From Saccharibacillus sp. CPCC 101409 (GTDB lineage: Bacteria > Bacillota > Bacilli > Paenibacillales > Paenibacillaceae): a stretch of DNA of 64,000 nt. This document shows positions 53,113 through 63,885 of the stretch, one piece after another. Where the stretch lies: positions 1 through 64,000 of the forward strand of contig NZ_JAULSA010000016.1 of the NCBI RefSeq assembly GCF_030518235.1. The letters run 5' to 3'. Numbering within the stretch: the first letter of the stretch is position 1; each line of letters opens with the position of its first letter. Made by a program: the position numbers and the translations under genes. The notes below the pieces were generated by a model. It ran no database searches, was not told the origin of the DNA, and saw nothing but the letters and a program-made list of their open reading frames with translations.

Positions 53113-53141
53113 AACATACGGCTGCTCCGGCCCGGGGTCAA
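53113..53141 (-). promoter_or_regulatory. Promoter of the yesM-yesN operon
   Basis: On the minus strand, TTGACC (53136-53141), 17 bp and TATGTT (53113-53118), about 55 bp before the start codon. Confidence 0.6.
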
Positions 53142-53289
53142 GACAGGGCATGAGGTTTTAGCGGATTCGCAAGGGCGTATCTTGAAATTCGGACGGGAAC
53201 GGATTCGTGATGGACGACTTTGTGATGGAGAAAGAGATCGCGGGCCGAGCAGGACCGTCTGCATAGAAGTTCGGCAGTCCGGATACGCG

Positions 53290-53338
53290 AAAAAGCGGCA
53301 GGGAGCGAGGAAGAATCCTCGTTCCCGCCGCTTTTTTT
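53290..53338. terminator. Terminator after the sulfatase gene
   Basis: AAAAAGCGGC-GGGAGCGAGGA pairs with TCCTCG-TTCCC-GCCGCTTTTTTT. A- and T-runs exist on both sides; on the minus strand it ends the sulfatase transcript. Confidence 0.88.
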
Positions 53339-53375
53339 GCAGCGATCCAGAGCTTGCTTAAAGATCGAACGAATG

Positions 53376-54929
53376 TCAGGCGTGCCAGATCCGCGGCATC
53401 GGCATCGGTTCTTTGCCCAGCTCGGCCCAGGCGTACTTGAGCAGCAGCTGAGACTTGAGCGCCGCTTGGGCGGGATCGTCCCACAGATTGCGCAGCTCGT
53501 TCGGATCTTCCTGCAAATCGAACAGCTCGCCGTACGTCCGGTTGTAGTAGATCGTAATCTTGTAGCGCTTGTCCACATACGTTTTCTGGTGGATGGTCGT
53601 CGGCTCGTGCCGGAATTCCACCAGGGCGTGATCGCGCGCTTCTTCTTCGCTTCCCGTCCAGACGGCGCTTTGATCGACGCCGGTCATTGTGCGCGGAATC
53701 GGCAGATCGCGCAGCGACAGGAAAGTCGGCGCTACATCGACAAGCGACTGAATCGCGTCCGATACGACGCCAGCCGGCACATGTCCCGGATAGCGCACGA
53801 TAAACGGCACGCGGATCAGGTCCTCGTAGTGGAAGCCGCCTTTGGCCTGGAGTCCGTGCTGGCCGAAGAAATGGCCGTGGTCCGACGTAAACACGACGAT
53901 TGTGTTGTCGGCGAGCCCCAGCGTGTCCAGCCGATCGAGAATTTTGCCGATGTATTTGTCCATCATGCTGATCATGCCGTAGTAGACCGCGACCAGCTTT
54001 TTCCGGTCTTCGTCCGTCAGCCTGAACTTGTCGCCGTATTCGTAGAACAGATGCGACCGGTAGCCGTGGATGCCGCGCCCCGTTTCCATCCAGGCTGAGA
54101 AATCCGGGTCTTCTTCCTGCGTCATGGCAAAATGCGGGGGATTGCGGTCGTGCTCGCCGGGTTCCATTGCCGGAATCGTCAGCTTGTCGGGATCGTACAT
54201 GCTGTCCCAAGGTTCGGGTGCAAGGTATTCGGGATGCGGATCGAAGAAACTCGACCACAGGAAAAAGTTCTCGCCCGACTCCGCATACTGCTCCAGCATG
54301 GCGTTCGAGCGTTCGGCGATCCAGGTATTATAATGAAACTCTTCCGGAATCGGCCATTTATACGTAACGGACGGGTCCATCGTGCCGGTCGGCGGCAGGA
54401 AGTACTGTCTCCAGTTCTCGCAGCCTTTTTCTTCGAGCCACAGCGCGTAATGCTGGCCGACATGAGCTTCGTTCGTATGATTGCGGGCCAGTTCCACATG
54501 ATCGAAGCCGTAAAAAGGACCGTCGTGCTCCCGCCAATAGTCGAGGTCCTGGAGCAGCGGATACGCTTCGAGCGACGGAAACTCCTCGGTCGATTGCAGC
54601 GGCTGGAAATGCGCTTTGCCGATCAGCGCCGTGCGGCAGCCGTCCGCGGCCAGGTCTTCGCCCACCGTATGCCGGTCTTCGAGCAGCTTGGTGCCGAGCG
54701 TCCACGCGCCGTGCTGGCTCGGGTACATGCCGGTAATCAGCGAAGCGCGGCTCGGTGTGCAGGTCGGATTGGGGCAGTACGCTCTGGAAAACGTAATGCC
54801 TTCTTCGGCCAGCCGGTCGAGGTTGGGCGTCTGCACTTCGGGCTGGAACGCGCCGATCGTGTTCCAGTGCTGCTGGTCGCTCGTGATAAGCAGGATATTG
54901 GGTTTGGATGATTTGGAAGTTTGGGACAT
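53376..54929 (-). CDS. Sulfatase-family hydrolase (Cys-type)
   Basis: The 517-aa cytoplasmic-looking enzyme has the type I sulfatase signature PNPTCTPSRASLITGMYP (about residues 53-70), where the Cys is converted to formylglycine by an FGE. Metal sites are NILLITSDQQHW (about 10) and VFTSDHGHFFGQHG (about 333). No signal peptide is seen, so choline- or sugar-sulfate hydrolysis in the cytoplasm, or a phosphonate-monoester activity, is possible. It lies upstream of the YesMN/ABC locus on the same strand but has its own terminator. ATG 54929 follows AGGAGGCGATGCCGC. Confidence 0.9.
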   Translation of the reverse strand: MSQTSKSSKPNILLITSDQQHWNTIGAFQPEVQTPNLDRLAEEGITFSRAYCPNPTCTPSRASLITGMYPSQHGAWTLGTKLLEDRHTVGEDLAADGCRTALIGKAHFQPLQSTEEFPSLEAYPLLQDLDYWREHDGPFYGFDHVELARNHTNEAHVGQHYALWLEEKGCENWRQYFLPPTGTMDPSVTYKWPIPEEFHYNTWIAERSNAMLEQYAESGENFFLWSSFFDPHPEYLAPEPWDSMYDPDKLTIPAMEPGEHDRNPPHFAMTQEEDPDFSAWMETGRGIHGYRSHLFYEYGDKFRLTDEDRKKLVAVYYGMISMMDKYIGKILDRLDTLGLADNTIVVFTSDHGHFFGQHGLQAKGGFHYEDLIRVPFIVRYPGHVPAGVVSDAIQSLVDVAPTFLSLRDLPIPRTMTGVDQSAVWTGSEEEARDHALVEFRHEPTTIHQKTYVDKRYKITIYYNRTYGELFDLQEDPNELRNLWDDPAQAALKSQLLLKYAWAELGKEPMPMPRIWHA

Positions 54930-55007
54930 GCGGCATCGCCTCCTGCTTTAAGCATATCGGTTTTGCGGAAACGGGGGAATGGCGCGATGTAGGGCGTTTT
55001 AGGCAAT

Positions 55008-55144
55008 TTGTTGGGTGGGGCGGGCGTGTGGGTAGGAGGACGTAGACGCCGACGACGCGGCTTTCGGCTTCGGTGACGAAGCAGGTTACGCGGCGCAGGT
55101 TCTTGGCGGGCGAGGGGGCGGATGGATAGGGATGTTTGAGGCAT
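55008..55144 (-). pseudogene. GNAT acetyltransferase fragment
   Basis: ATG 55144 (with AAAGGAGACCCTCCCC upstream) begins MPQTSLSIRPLAR. After a frame change the other frame reads NLRRVTCFVTEAESRVVGVYVLLPTRP, the second-to-third-strand region of a GNAT enzyme. The intervening part and the acetyl-CoA domain are missing. It is a truncated, frameshifted remnant directly upstream of the sulfatase gene. Confidence 0.6.
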
Positions 55145-55190
55145 GGGGAGGGTCTCCTTTGTATGTAGGGATTATTTGGGTTGGAAAAAT

Positions 55191-55220
55191 AGCCTGTCCG
55201 GATTGGCGGACAGGCTTTTT
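55191..55220. terminator. Strong hairpin with T-runs on both strands
   Basis: AGCCTGTCCG-GATTGG-CGGACAGGCT forms a perfect 10-pair stem. It ends in TTTTT on the plus strand and ATTTTT on the minus strand, where it could finally stop acnA transcripts after the hairpin array. Confidence 0.8.
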
Positions 55221-55247
55221 GGGGTAGTTCATTTGTTCCCGATGAGC

Positions 55248-55531
55248 AGCCCGCCCGATCATAGGGCAGGCTATTTCAAAGGGATTTGTCCGTTCCCGAG
55301 AAGTGCCCAGCCCGACGTGTCGGGCTGGGCATTCCAGGGGGAAGGGCTTATTTCCGAAAAGCGGTCATCCCGATTGCTCGGGATGACCGCTTTCGGAGTG
55401 TTCAAACCTTTTACCGAGAAGTCGCACTTTTGTGCGATTCCGGGGGTTTCCCGAGAAGTGAACCTCCCAAAACCAGGAAGGTTCATTCCGGGTTTCCCGA
55501 GAAGTGAACCTCCCAAAACCAGGGAGGTTCA
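55248..55531. repeat. Array of six hairpins with conserved flanks downstream of acnA
   Basis: Hairpins at 55248-55272, 55304-55331, 55358-55393, 55422-55437, 55459-55485 and 55505-55531. On the plus strand five of them are preceded by CCGAGAAG or a near match (the sixth, at 55248, only by CCCGATGAG), and most are followed by ATTCCGGG-like sequence. Stem sequences differ from hairpin to hairpin but each is self-complementary; the last two are near duplicates 46 bp apart. The last ends 8 bp after the acnA stop codon. Confidence 0.85.
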
Positions 55532-55538
55532 TTCCGGG

Positions 55539-58283
<2,745 letters not shown>

Positions 58284-58390
58284 GAGTGTACCCCCTTGGA
58301 AGATTTGGCGAAGCGGCGCATTGCCGTAAGAACCGCACGAAAGCGCGGCTGCGAAAGCGCAGGTTCAAGGTCAGTCGTTTTTTTGCGTAA

Positions 58391-58460
58391 GTTTCATCAG
58401 GTGAAACGTCATTTCAAAAATTCCTGATTTAATTATAACGTTTACAATAGTGCGCGTAAA
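58391..58460 (-). promoter_or_regulatory. acnA promoter and palindrome
   Basis: On the minus strand, TTTACG (58455-58460), 17 bp and TATAAT (58432-58437) form a near-consensus promoter. GTTTCA-TCAGG-TGAAAC (58391-58407) lies just downstream of the start site. Half-sites and spacing equal the palindrome at the IclR gene (42180-42196). I see no unambiguous CcpC box. Confidence 0.7.
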
Positions 58461-58516
58461 GTCCTTTTTGCCCGCGGCCGCCTTAATTTCGGAAGCCCGC
58501 GGTATGCCGGTTTTCT

Positions 58517-58545
58517 TTGCAGGCGGGCCGCCAATCCACTATACT
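58517..58545 (+). promoter_or_regulatory. ddl promoter
   Basis: TTGCAG (58517-58522), 17 bp and TATACT (58540-58545) lie about 40 bp before the start codon. Confidence 0.65.
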
Positions 58546-58583
58546 GAATAAAGAGATTTTAATGAATTGACGGGGGTTCGAAC

Positions 58584-59672
58584 ATGACAGCAAACAAAGT
58601 GACCGTAGGACTGGTATACGGCGGTAAATCGGGAGAGCACGACATTTCCCTGCAGACCGGTTTCGCGGTAATGAACGCATTCGATTACGACAGATACGAG
58701 ATCGTTCCTTTTTATATTACCCCTCAAGGCGAGTGGCGAATGGGGTCCGTTCTTGACGGACCGATGAATTCCGCGGAACAGATGAAACTGGAGTCGGGGT
58801 CCGGCGGAACGGCGGAAGCGACCGCCGCGCTGTTCGCCTCGCTGAGCGGGCGCGAAAGCGGCATCGACGTGATGTTCCCTCTGCTGCACGGCACCTTCGG
58901 CGAAGACGGAACGGTCCAGGGACTGTTCGAGATGGCGGGTCTTCCGTACGTCGGAGCGGGCGTTCTTTCTTCGTCGGCCGGCATGGACAAAGACGTCATG
59001 AAAAAATTGTTCGCGGCCGCCGGGCTCGAACAGGGCGAATACATCGCTTTCGTCGAACGCGACTGGCGGGTGAACCGCCACGAACTGCTGCAGGAAGCCG
59101 AAAGCAAGCTGGGCTATCCGTGCTTCGTCAAGCCGGCCAATCTCGGTTCCAGCGTTGGCATCTCCAAAGCGGCCGATCAGGAAGCATTGATCGACGCGGT
59201 GGAGCTGGCGCTGCGCTACGACCGCAAAGTATTGATCGAGGCGTTTATCGACGGCCGCGAACTGGAAGTCGGCGTGCTGGGCAACGACGAGCCGCAGGCT
59301 TCCGTGCCGGGCGAGATCGCTTCTTCGGGCGAATACTACGACTATAACGCGAAGTACATCGACGGCAAATCGGAGATGATGATCCCGGCCCCGGTCGACC
59401 CCGACCTGGCCGATTCGCTGCGCGACCAGGCGGTGCGCGCGTTCAAAGCGGTCGAAGGCAGCGGACTGTGCCGCGCCGACTTCTTCGTCCGCCGCTCGGA
59501 CAACAAGATCCTCATCAACGAAGTCAACACTATGCCGGGCTTTACGCCTTTCAGCATGTATCCTCTTCTGTGGCGCGAGACCGGCATGTCCTATACCGTC
59601 CTGCTGGACCGCCTGATTCAGCTGGCGCTGGAACGGCACGAAGCGAGAACCAATCTTCAGTACGGACGATGA
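58584..59672 (+). CDS. ddl: D-alanine--D-alanine ligase
   Basis: The 362-aa ATP-grasp enzyme makes the D-Ala-D-Ala dipeptide of peptidoglycan. Motifs: VYGGKSGEHDISLQTG (about residue 12), ATP-grasp CFVKPANLGSSVGISKA (about 180) and the C-terminal NEVNTMPGFTPFSMYP (about 312). The length agrees with Bacillus Ddl. ATG 58584 follows a GGGGG-type site (GACGGGGGTTCGAAC). Confidence 0.96.
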   Translation: MTANKVTVGLVYGGKSGEHDISLQTGFAVMNAFDYDRYEIVPFYITPQGEWRMGSVLDGPMNSAEQMKLESGSGGTAEATAALFASLSGRESGIDVMFPLLHGTFGEDGTVQGLFEMAGLPYVGAGVLSSSAGMDKDVMKKLFAAAGLEQGEYIAFVERDWRVNRHELLQEAESKLGYPCFVKPANLGSSVGISKAADQEALIDAVELALRYDRKVLIEAFIDGRELEVGVLGNDEPQASVPGEIASSGEYYDYNAKYIDGKSEMMIPAPVDPDLADSLRDQAVRAFKAVEGSGLCRADFFVRRSDNKILINEVNTMPGFTPFSMYPLLWRETGMSYTVLLDRLIQLALERHEARTNLQYGR

Positions 59673-59726
59673 ACGGAACGAGAATCGCCGATCTAGGAAC
59701 GAGAATTGCCAACCCCTTCGGGCAAG

Positions 59727-60001
59727 GCGATTCGCAGTTCCCGCGCCAAGCGAGCCCTTAGACGCCGGCGATTCGCAGTTCCCGCGCCAAGCGAGCCCTT
59801 AAACGTCGGCGATTCGCAGTTCCCGCGCCAAGCGAGCCCTTAGACGCCGGCGATTCGCAGTTCCCGCGCCAAGCGAGCCCTTAGACGCCGGCGATTCGCA
59901 GTTCCCGCGCCAAGCGAGCCCTTAGACGCCGGCAATTCGAGTTCCCGCGCCAAGCGAGCCCTTAGACGCTGGCGATTCGCAGTTCCCGCGCCAAGCGAGT
60001 T
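59727..60001. repeat. 41-bp tandem repeat array, about seven copies
   Basis: Units start at 59727, 59768, 59809, 59850, 59891, 59932 (one base shorter) and 59972 (partial). The consensus contains GCGATTCGCAGTTCCCGCG, then CCAAGCGAGCCCTTAGACGCC. Copies differ by at most a few bases. The array fills the gap between ddl and the gene at 60034 and has no conserved open frame. There are no unique spacers, so it is not a CRISPR. Confidence 0.92.
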
Positions 60002-60033
60002 TTTAGTCTCTTACAAAAAGGAGGAAGCTGACC

Positions 60034-60351
60034 ATGGGTTTCGAAACGGAATTCAATTCGGTATGCAAATTCAAAAGCGAGCAGGAACTGTACGACCTGC
60101 TTGAATACGGCCGCGGCAAAATGCGCAAAGACGGCTTCCGCGTTTTCCCGACGGGGCAGAAAGTCATTGCCTACAGTCCGGATAACCGGGCCGTCGCGAT
60201 CGTGCTGGTCACCGCGTCGATCGCGGAGATCAATTTTCAGGACAAAGAAATCACCCAGGTCGAGCTGGAGCTGGTGCGCAAATTGACGGACGAAGAGTCC
60301 CGGGTGCAGACCGCGCTGGCGCACGAGATGTTTTTCGGGGAAAAGGAATAA
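60034..60351 (+). CDS. Conserved-looking small protein coupled to fabI
   Basis: I do not recognise this 105-aa protein. It starts MGFETEFNSVCKFKSEQELY, has KMRKDGFRVFPTGQKVIAYS near residue 30, a hydrophobic strand VAIVLVTASIAEINF near 53 and a charged helix QVELELVRKLTDEES near 75. It is probably a soluble alpha/beta protein. AAAGGAGGAAGCTGACC precedes ATG 60034. Its stop overlaps the fabI start by one base (TAATG), which implies coordinated expression with fatty-acid synthesis. Confidence 0.75.
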   Translation: MGFETEFNSVCKFKSEQELYDLLEYGRGKMRKDGFRVFPTGQKVIAYSPDNRAVAIVLVTASIAEINFQDKEITQVELELVRKLTDEESRVQTALAHEMFFGEKE

Positions 60352-61118
60352 TGGGAGAGCTGCTTGCCGGCAAGCATATCCTGGTCATGGGCGTGGCGAA
60401 CGACCGCAGCATCGCCTGGGGCATCGCTCAAAGCCTGGCCGCGCAGGGCGCGAAGCTGGCGTTTACATACGAAAGCGAGCGCGTGGAGAACCGGGTGCGC
60501 AAGCTGGCGGAGTCGCTGCCGGGTTCGATCGTGCTGCCGTGCGACGTGACGGACGATGCTCAGATCGAAGCGCTGGCCGGGCGGCTCGCGGAAGAGTTCG
60601 GCGTGCTGCACGGCATCGCGCATTGTATCGCGTTCGCCAGAGCGGAAGACCTTTCCGGCCAATTCGTGGATACCTCGCGGGGCGGCTTCGCCACGGCGCT
60701 GGATATCAGCGCGTATTCGCTGGTCGCCGCGGCGCGGAGGCTGCATCCGCTGATGACCGAAGGCGGCGGCATCGTGACCATGACCTATATGGGCGCGCGG
60801 CGCGTGATGCGCAACTACAATGTCATGGGCGCCGCCAAAGCGGCGCTGGAAGCGTCGGTTCGCTACCTGGCCGCGGACCTGGGCCCTTCGGGCATACGCG
60901 TCAACGCCATCTCGGCCGGGCCGATCCGCACCCTGGCGGCCAAAGGGATCAGCGATTTCAACTCGATCCTCAAATCGGTCGAAGAGAAAGCTCCGCTGCG
61001 CCGCACCACCGAAACCGCCGAAGTCGGCGATACCGCGATGTTTCTGCTGAGCGGATTGTCCCGCGGGATTACCGGAGCAGTGATCGATGTGGACGGCGGC
61101 TATAGCATTATCGGATAG
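60351..61118 (+). CDS. fabI: Enoyl-[acyl-carrier-protein] reductase (NADH), FabI
   Basis: The 255-aa short-chain dehydrogenase-like enzyme catalyses the last reduction of fatty-acid elongation. It has the FabI-type cofactor loop VMGVANDRSIAWGIAQ (about residue 12), LPCDVTDD, the catalytic YNVMGAAKAALE (Tyr ~156, Lys ~163) and ISAGPIRTLAAKGI. FabI normally has T/SLSYLG before the Tyr; here it is MTYMG. Its ATG lies within the preceding stop, so it depends on translational coupling; the upstream GGAGAG-like site is weak. Confidence 0.92.
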   Translation: MGELLAGKHILVMGVANDRSIAWGIAQSLAAQGAKLAFTYESERVENRVRKLAESLPGSIVLPCDVTDDAQIEALAGRLAEEFGVLHGIAHCIAFARAEDLSGQFVDTSRGGFATALDISAYSLVAAARRLHPLMTEGGGIVTMTYMGARRVMRNYNVMGAAKAALEASVRYLAADLGPSGIRVNAISAGPIRTLAAKGISDFNSILKSVEEKAPLRRTTETAEVGDTAMFLLSGLSRGITGAVIDVDGGYSIIG

Positions 61119-61154
61119 AAGTTTATCAGTTAGACAAGGAAAGGCGGTAAACCT

Positions 61155-62015
61155 GTGGAACCCAACGAGAAAGGTCCTTATGTGTTAACGGGCAAAAGTC
61201 ATATCGCCGTTGCGATCAACGCGGCGGCCAAAGCGGGAGAATGGATCAAAAGCCGTGTGGGCGCTTACGGCAAGCTGTCCGTCAAGAACTCCGACCAGGA
61301 TCTGGTCACCGAGACCGATAAAGGCGCCGAGCAGATGATCCGCCGGCTGATCCAGACGCATTTTCCGGATCATGCGATCCTCGGCGAAGAAAGCGTGGCG
61401 CCGGGCGAAGAAGCATCGATCCGGGCGCTGGCCGAAGCGCGCAAAGAAGAGTACCTGTGGATCATCGATCCGATCGACGGCACGACCAACTTTGTGCACG
61501 GTTTCCCGTTCTATTCGGTGTCGATCGCGCTGTCGCATAACGGCGAAGTCGTGATCGGCGTCATCTACGATCCGTCGCGCGACGAGATGTTCGTGGCGGA
61601 GAAAGGCAAAGGAGCCTACGTGCACGGCGCGCGGATGTCCGTTTCCGGAGAAGCACGCCTTGCGGAAGGCTTGATCGCGGCGGGATTTCCGGCGGAAGAA
61701 AATATTTTGCTGCCGCTTAATCTCAAAGGAATCGGAGCCGTCGCTCCCCGCGCCCGCAGTATCCGCGCGGGCGGTTCGGCCGCTCTGCACCTCGCGCACG
61801 TGGCGGCGGGCCGCTTGAGCGGCTACTGGGAAGTCGGCCTGAATTCGTGGGATGTGGCCGCGGGCGCGCTGCTGGTCAAGGAATCCGGCGGCAAAGTAAC
61901 CGATACGATCGGCAGCGCGTATCAGCTTAGCGTGCGCAATATCGTGGCGACGAACGGCGCGCTGCACGCCGAACTGCTGTCCGTGCTGAAGGAAGCGGAA
62001 GCGACCGGTTTCTGA
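61155..62015 (+). CDS. Inositol monophosphatase family protein
   Basis: The 286-aa Mg2+-dependent phosphatase has the family metal-binding sites DLVTETDKGAEQ (about residue 50), GEES (about 75), IIDPIDGTTNFVHGFPFYSV (about 108-127) and LNSWDVAAGALLVKESGG (about 230). The substrate may be inositol phosphate, fructose-1,6-bisphosphate, NADP or PAP; sequence does not tell. GTG 61155 is used, preceded by GGAAAGGCGG. It is 36 bp after fabI and may be co-transcribed. Confidence 0.88.
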   Translation: MEPNEKGPYVLTGKSHIAVAINAAAKAGEWIKSRVGAYGKLSVKNSDQDLVTETDKGAEQMIRRLIQTHFPDHAILGEESVAPGEEASIRALAEARKEEYLWIIDPIDGTTNFVHGFPFYSVSIALSHNGEVVIGVIYDPSRDEMFVAEKGKGAYVHGARMSVSGEARLAEGLIAAGFPAEENILLPLNLKGIGAVAPRARSIRAGGSAALHLAHVAAGRLSGYWEVGLNSWDVAAGALLVKESGGKVTDTIGSAYQLSVRNIVATNGALHAELLSVLKEAEATGF

Positions 62016-62090
62016 AGCTTCTGCCGCGTTTTATGATTGAAATAAAGCTTCGAAGTTTCTCGATTCCATTCTTTACGAGGAGGAATACGC

Positions 62091-62372
62091 ATGACGGACG
62101 CTCAAGATCGCAAATCCGGCAAAGAAGAACTCGAACAGGAGCTCAGCGATCTGCTGACCGAGGGCGAGATGAAGGATGAAGACCGCGAACGCAAAGAGCG
62201 CGAGCAGATCTCGCCGAGATACGAAATTCGCACCCAAACGAATCTCGACCCGATTGTGGAGGAGACCCGGCTTTACCGGCAGATGGCGGAAGAGATCGAC
62301 GACCGCTACGACGATTATTTGAACAAGACCCGTCCGAAGAGTTCCGATAGCAAAACGGACGGGGATAAATAA
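62091..62372 (+). CDS. Small highly charged hypothetical protein
   Basis: The 93-aa protein is rich in Glu, Asp, Lys and Arg, with a likely helical segment (KEELEQELSDLLTEGEMKDE) and a disordered C-terminus. I see no known domain. GAGGAGGAATACGC precedes ATG 62091. It lies 75 bp after the inositol-phosphatase family gene, perhaps in the same transcript. Confidence 0.65.
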   Translation: MTDAQDRKSGKEELEQELSDLLTEGEMKDEDRERKEREQISPRYEIRTQTNLDPIVEETRLYRQMAEEIDDRYDDYLNKTRPKSSDSKTDGDK

Positions 62373-62539
62373 ATTTCCGCTCCGGCTTGTCCGGGCGGCG
62401 GGAAGAAGGCTGATCGGCATGCCGCCGCGATCGGGGATCTGCAAGTCCCGACGCGGCGGTTTTGTAATCCCGAAAGCCCGCAATTTGAAATGTCGGCATT
62501 GCGCAGCAGCACAAGTTCGAATACGAGAGGGGAAAAGAA

Positions 62540-63787
62540 ATGAAATTTTTGTTCAAAAAAAGCTTGATCGCGCTCGCCGGCACGGCCCTGGCGCTGCCGC
62601 TGCTCGGCGGAGCGGCAAACCCGCCGCGCGCGGAAGCGGCCGCCGCCCAAGCCTACAAGATCGTTTCGTTCGGGGATTCGCTGACGGTCGGCTACCAGCC
62701 GGACAAGGCTTCGGCCGACTACTACGGATTCGTGCCGCGCCTGCTGGAACAGGGGCTGTTTCACGGCCGGACGGAAGTGGACAACTACGGGATCTCCGGC
62801 CTGAATTCGACCGGGCTCGAACATTACGTCGAAGCGATCAAATCCGGCACGCCGACAACGGCGGACGCCATCCAGCCGGGTCTGCGCGATCCGAACGCTT
62901 CGGTGTACGCGTCGAATCCATCCAAAGCGCGTGCGGACGTGGCGGACGCCGACGTGATTACGATTACGATCGGAGGCAACGATCTGCTGCCGCTGCTGAC
63001 GACCGGCACGCTGCCGAGCGAAGCGGAACTGACTCCGCAGGTAACGGCGCTGCTGCAAACGTACGCCGTTAACGTCGGCGAAGTGCTCGGCGACCTGCGC
63101 GAAATCAATCCGGACGCCCGGATCGTCATCGCCGACCAGTATCAGCCGATCCCTTCCTCGGCGGCCAAAGATCTGTATCCGGCGCTGAACCGGGCGGCGC
63201 AGTCGTATACCACCGCGCTCGACGGTCTGGTATCCCAGCAGAACGCGGCGGGCGGGCATGTCGAAGCTGTGCACGTCGTATCGCTGTTCGCGGGTCGGGA
63301 ACTGCAGCTTACGCATATTCGCGATCAGGATATCCATCCGAACCAGGCCGGTTACGAACTGCTGGCCCAGGCGTTCGCCAAGACGATCTGGGGCGAATAC
63401 CGCACGCTGAACAAGACGCCGGACGCGACCACGCTCGCGGTCGTGGTATCCGGCAAAGAGCTGAACACTGCGTTCAAGCCGATCGTCAAGAACGGAACGA
63501 CGTTCGTGGTGCTGCGCGATATCACCGATGCGCTCGGCGCGGCGCTCAAGTGGGAAAATAAAACGTCGACGGCCAGCATGGACTACAACGGCCGCAGCGT
63601 CAGCATTCCGGTCGGTCAGAAAACGATCAAAGTCAACGGACAGGCGGTTACCGTGAAGATTCCGGCGTTTACGCAAAAAGTGAACGGTCAACTGAAAACC
63701 TATGTGCCGCTGGCTGTGCTGGCGGACGGACTCGGCTTCGACGTGCAGTACAACGCCCGTCTGCGGACGGTATTCGTCAGCCCTTAA
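62540..63787 (+). CDS. Secreted SGNH/GDSL hydrolase with copper-amine-oxidase-like C-terminal domain
   Basis: The 415-aa protein has a signal peptide (residues 1-34, cleavage near AEAAAA), an SGNH esterase domain with block I SFGDSLTVGY (Ser ~46), block III GGNDLL (~147) and block V DIHPNQAGYE (Asp/His ~265). It ends in a copper amine oxidase N-domain-like repeat (about 300-415: LRDITDALGAALKWE, VNGQAVTVKIPAF, TYVPLAVLADGLGF), common in Paenibacillaceae surface proteins. It probably deacylates lipids or polysaccharides outside the cell. ATG 62540 follows GAGGGGAAAAGAA. Confidence 0.9.
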   Translation: MKFLFKKSLIALAGTALALPLLGGAANPPRAEAAAAQAYKIVSFGDSLTVGYQPDKASADYYGFVPRLLEQGLFHGRTEVDNYGISGLNSTGLEHYVEAIKSGTPTTADAIQPGLRDPNASVYASNPSKARADVADADVITITIGGNDLLPLLTTGTLPSEAELTPQVTALLQTYAVNVGEVLGDLREINPDARIVIADQYQPIPSSAAKDLYPALNRAAQSYTTALDGLVSQQNAAGGHVEAVHVVSLFAGRELQLTHIRDQDIHPNQAGYELLAQAFAKTIWGEYRTLNKTPDATTLAVVVSGKELNTAFKPIVKNGTTFVVLRDITDALGAALKWENKTSTASMDYNGRSVSIPVGQKTIKVNGQAVTVKIPAFTQKVNGQLKTYVPLAVLADGLGFDVQYNARLRTVFVSP

Positions 63788-63846
63788 AGCCCGCCCGTTA
63801 AAAGCGGATCGTACGGGGGAAGTCCCGGCTGCGCCAAATCTGCGGC

Positions 63847-63884
63847 AAAGTCCGAAACCATCTTTGGAGGTTTCGGGCTTTTTG
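63847..63884 (+). terminator. Rho-independent terminator after the SGNH gene
   Basis: AAAGTCCGAAACC pairs with GGTTTCGGGCTTT, followed by T5. Confidence 0.82.
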
Positions 63885-63885
63885 T

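Noticed and set aside
59727-60001. Regular repeats that might be a CRISPR array
   Set aside because: The units are contiguous 41-bp copies without unique spacers, and no cas genes are in the window. The same applies to the 38-bp array at 1-152.
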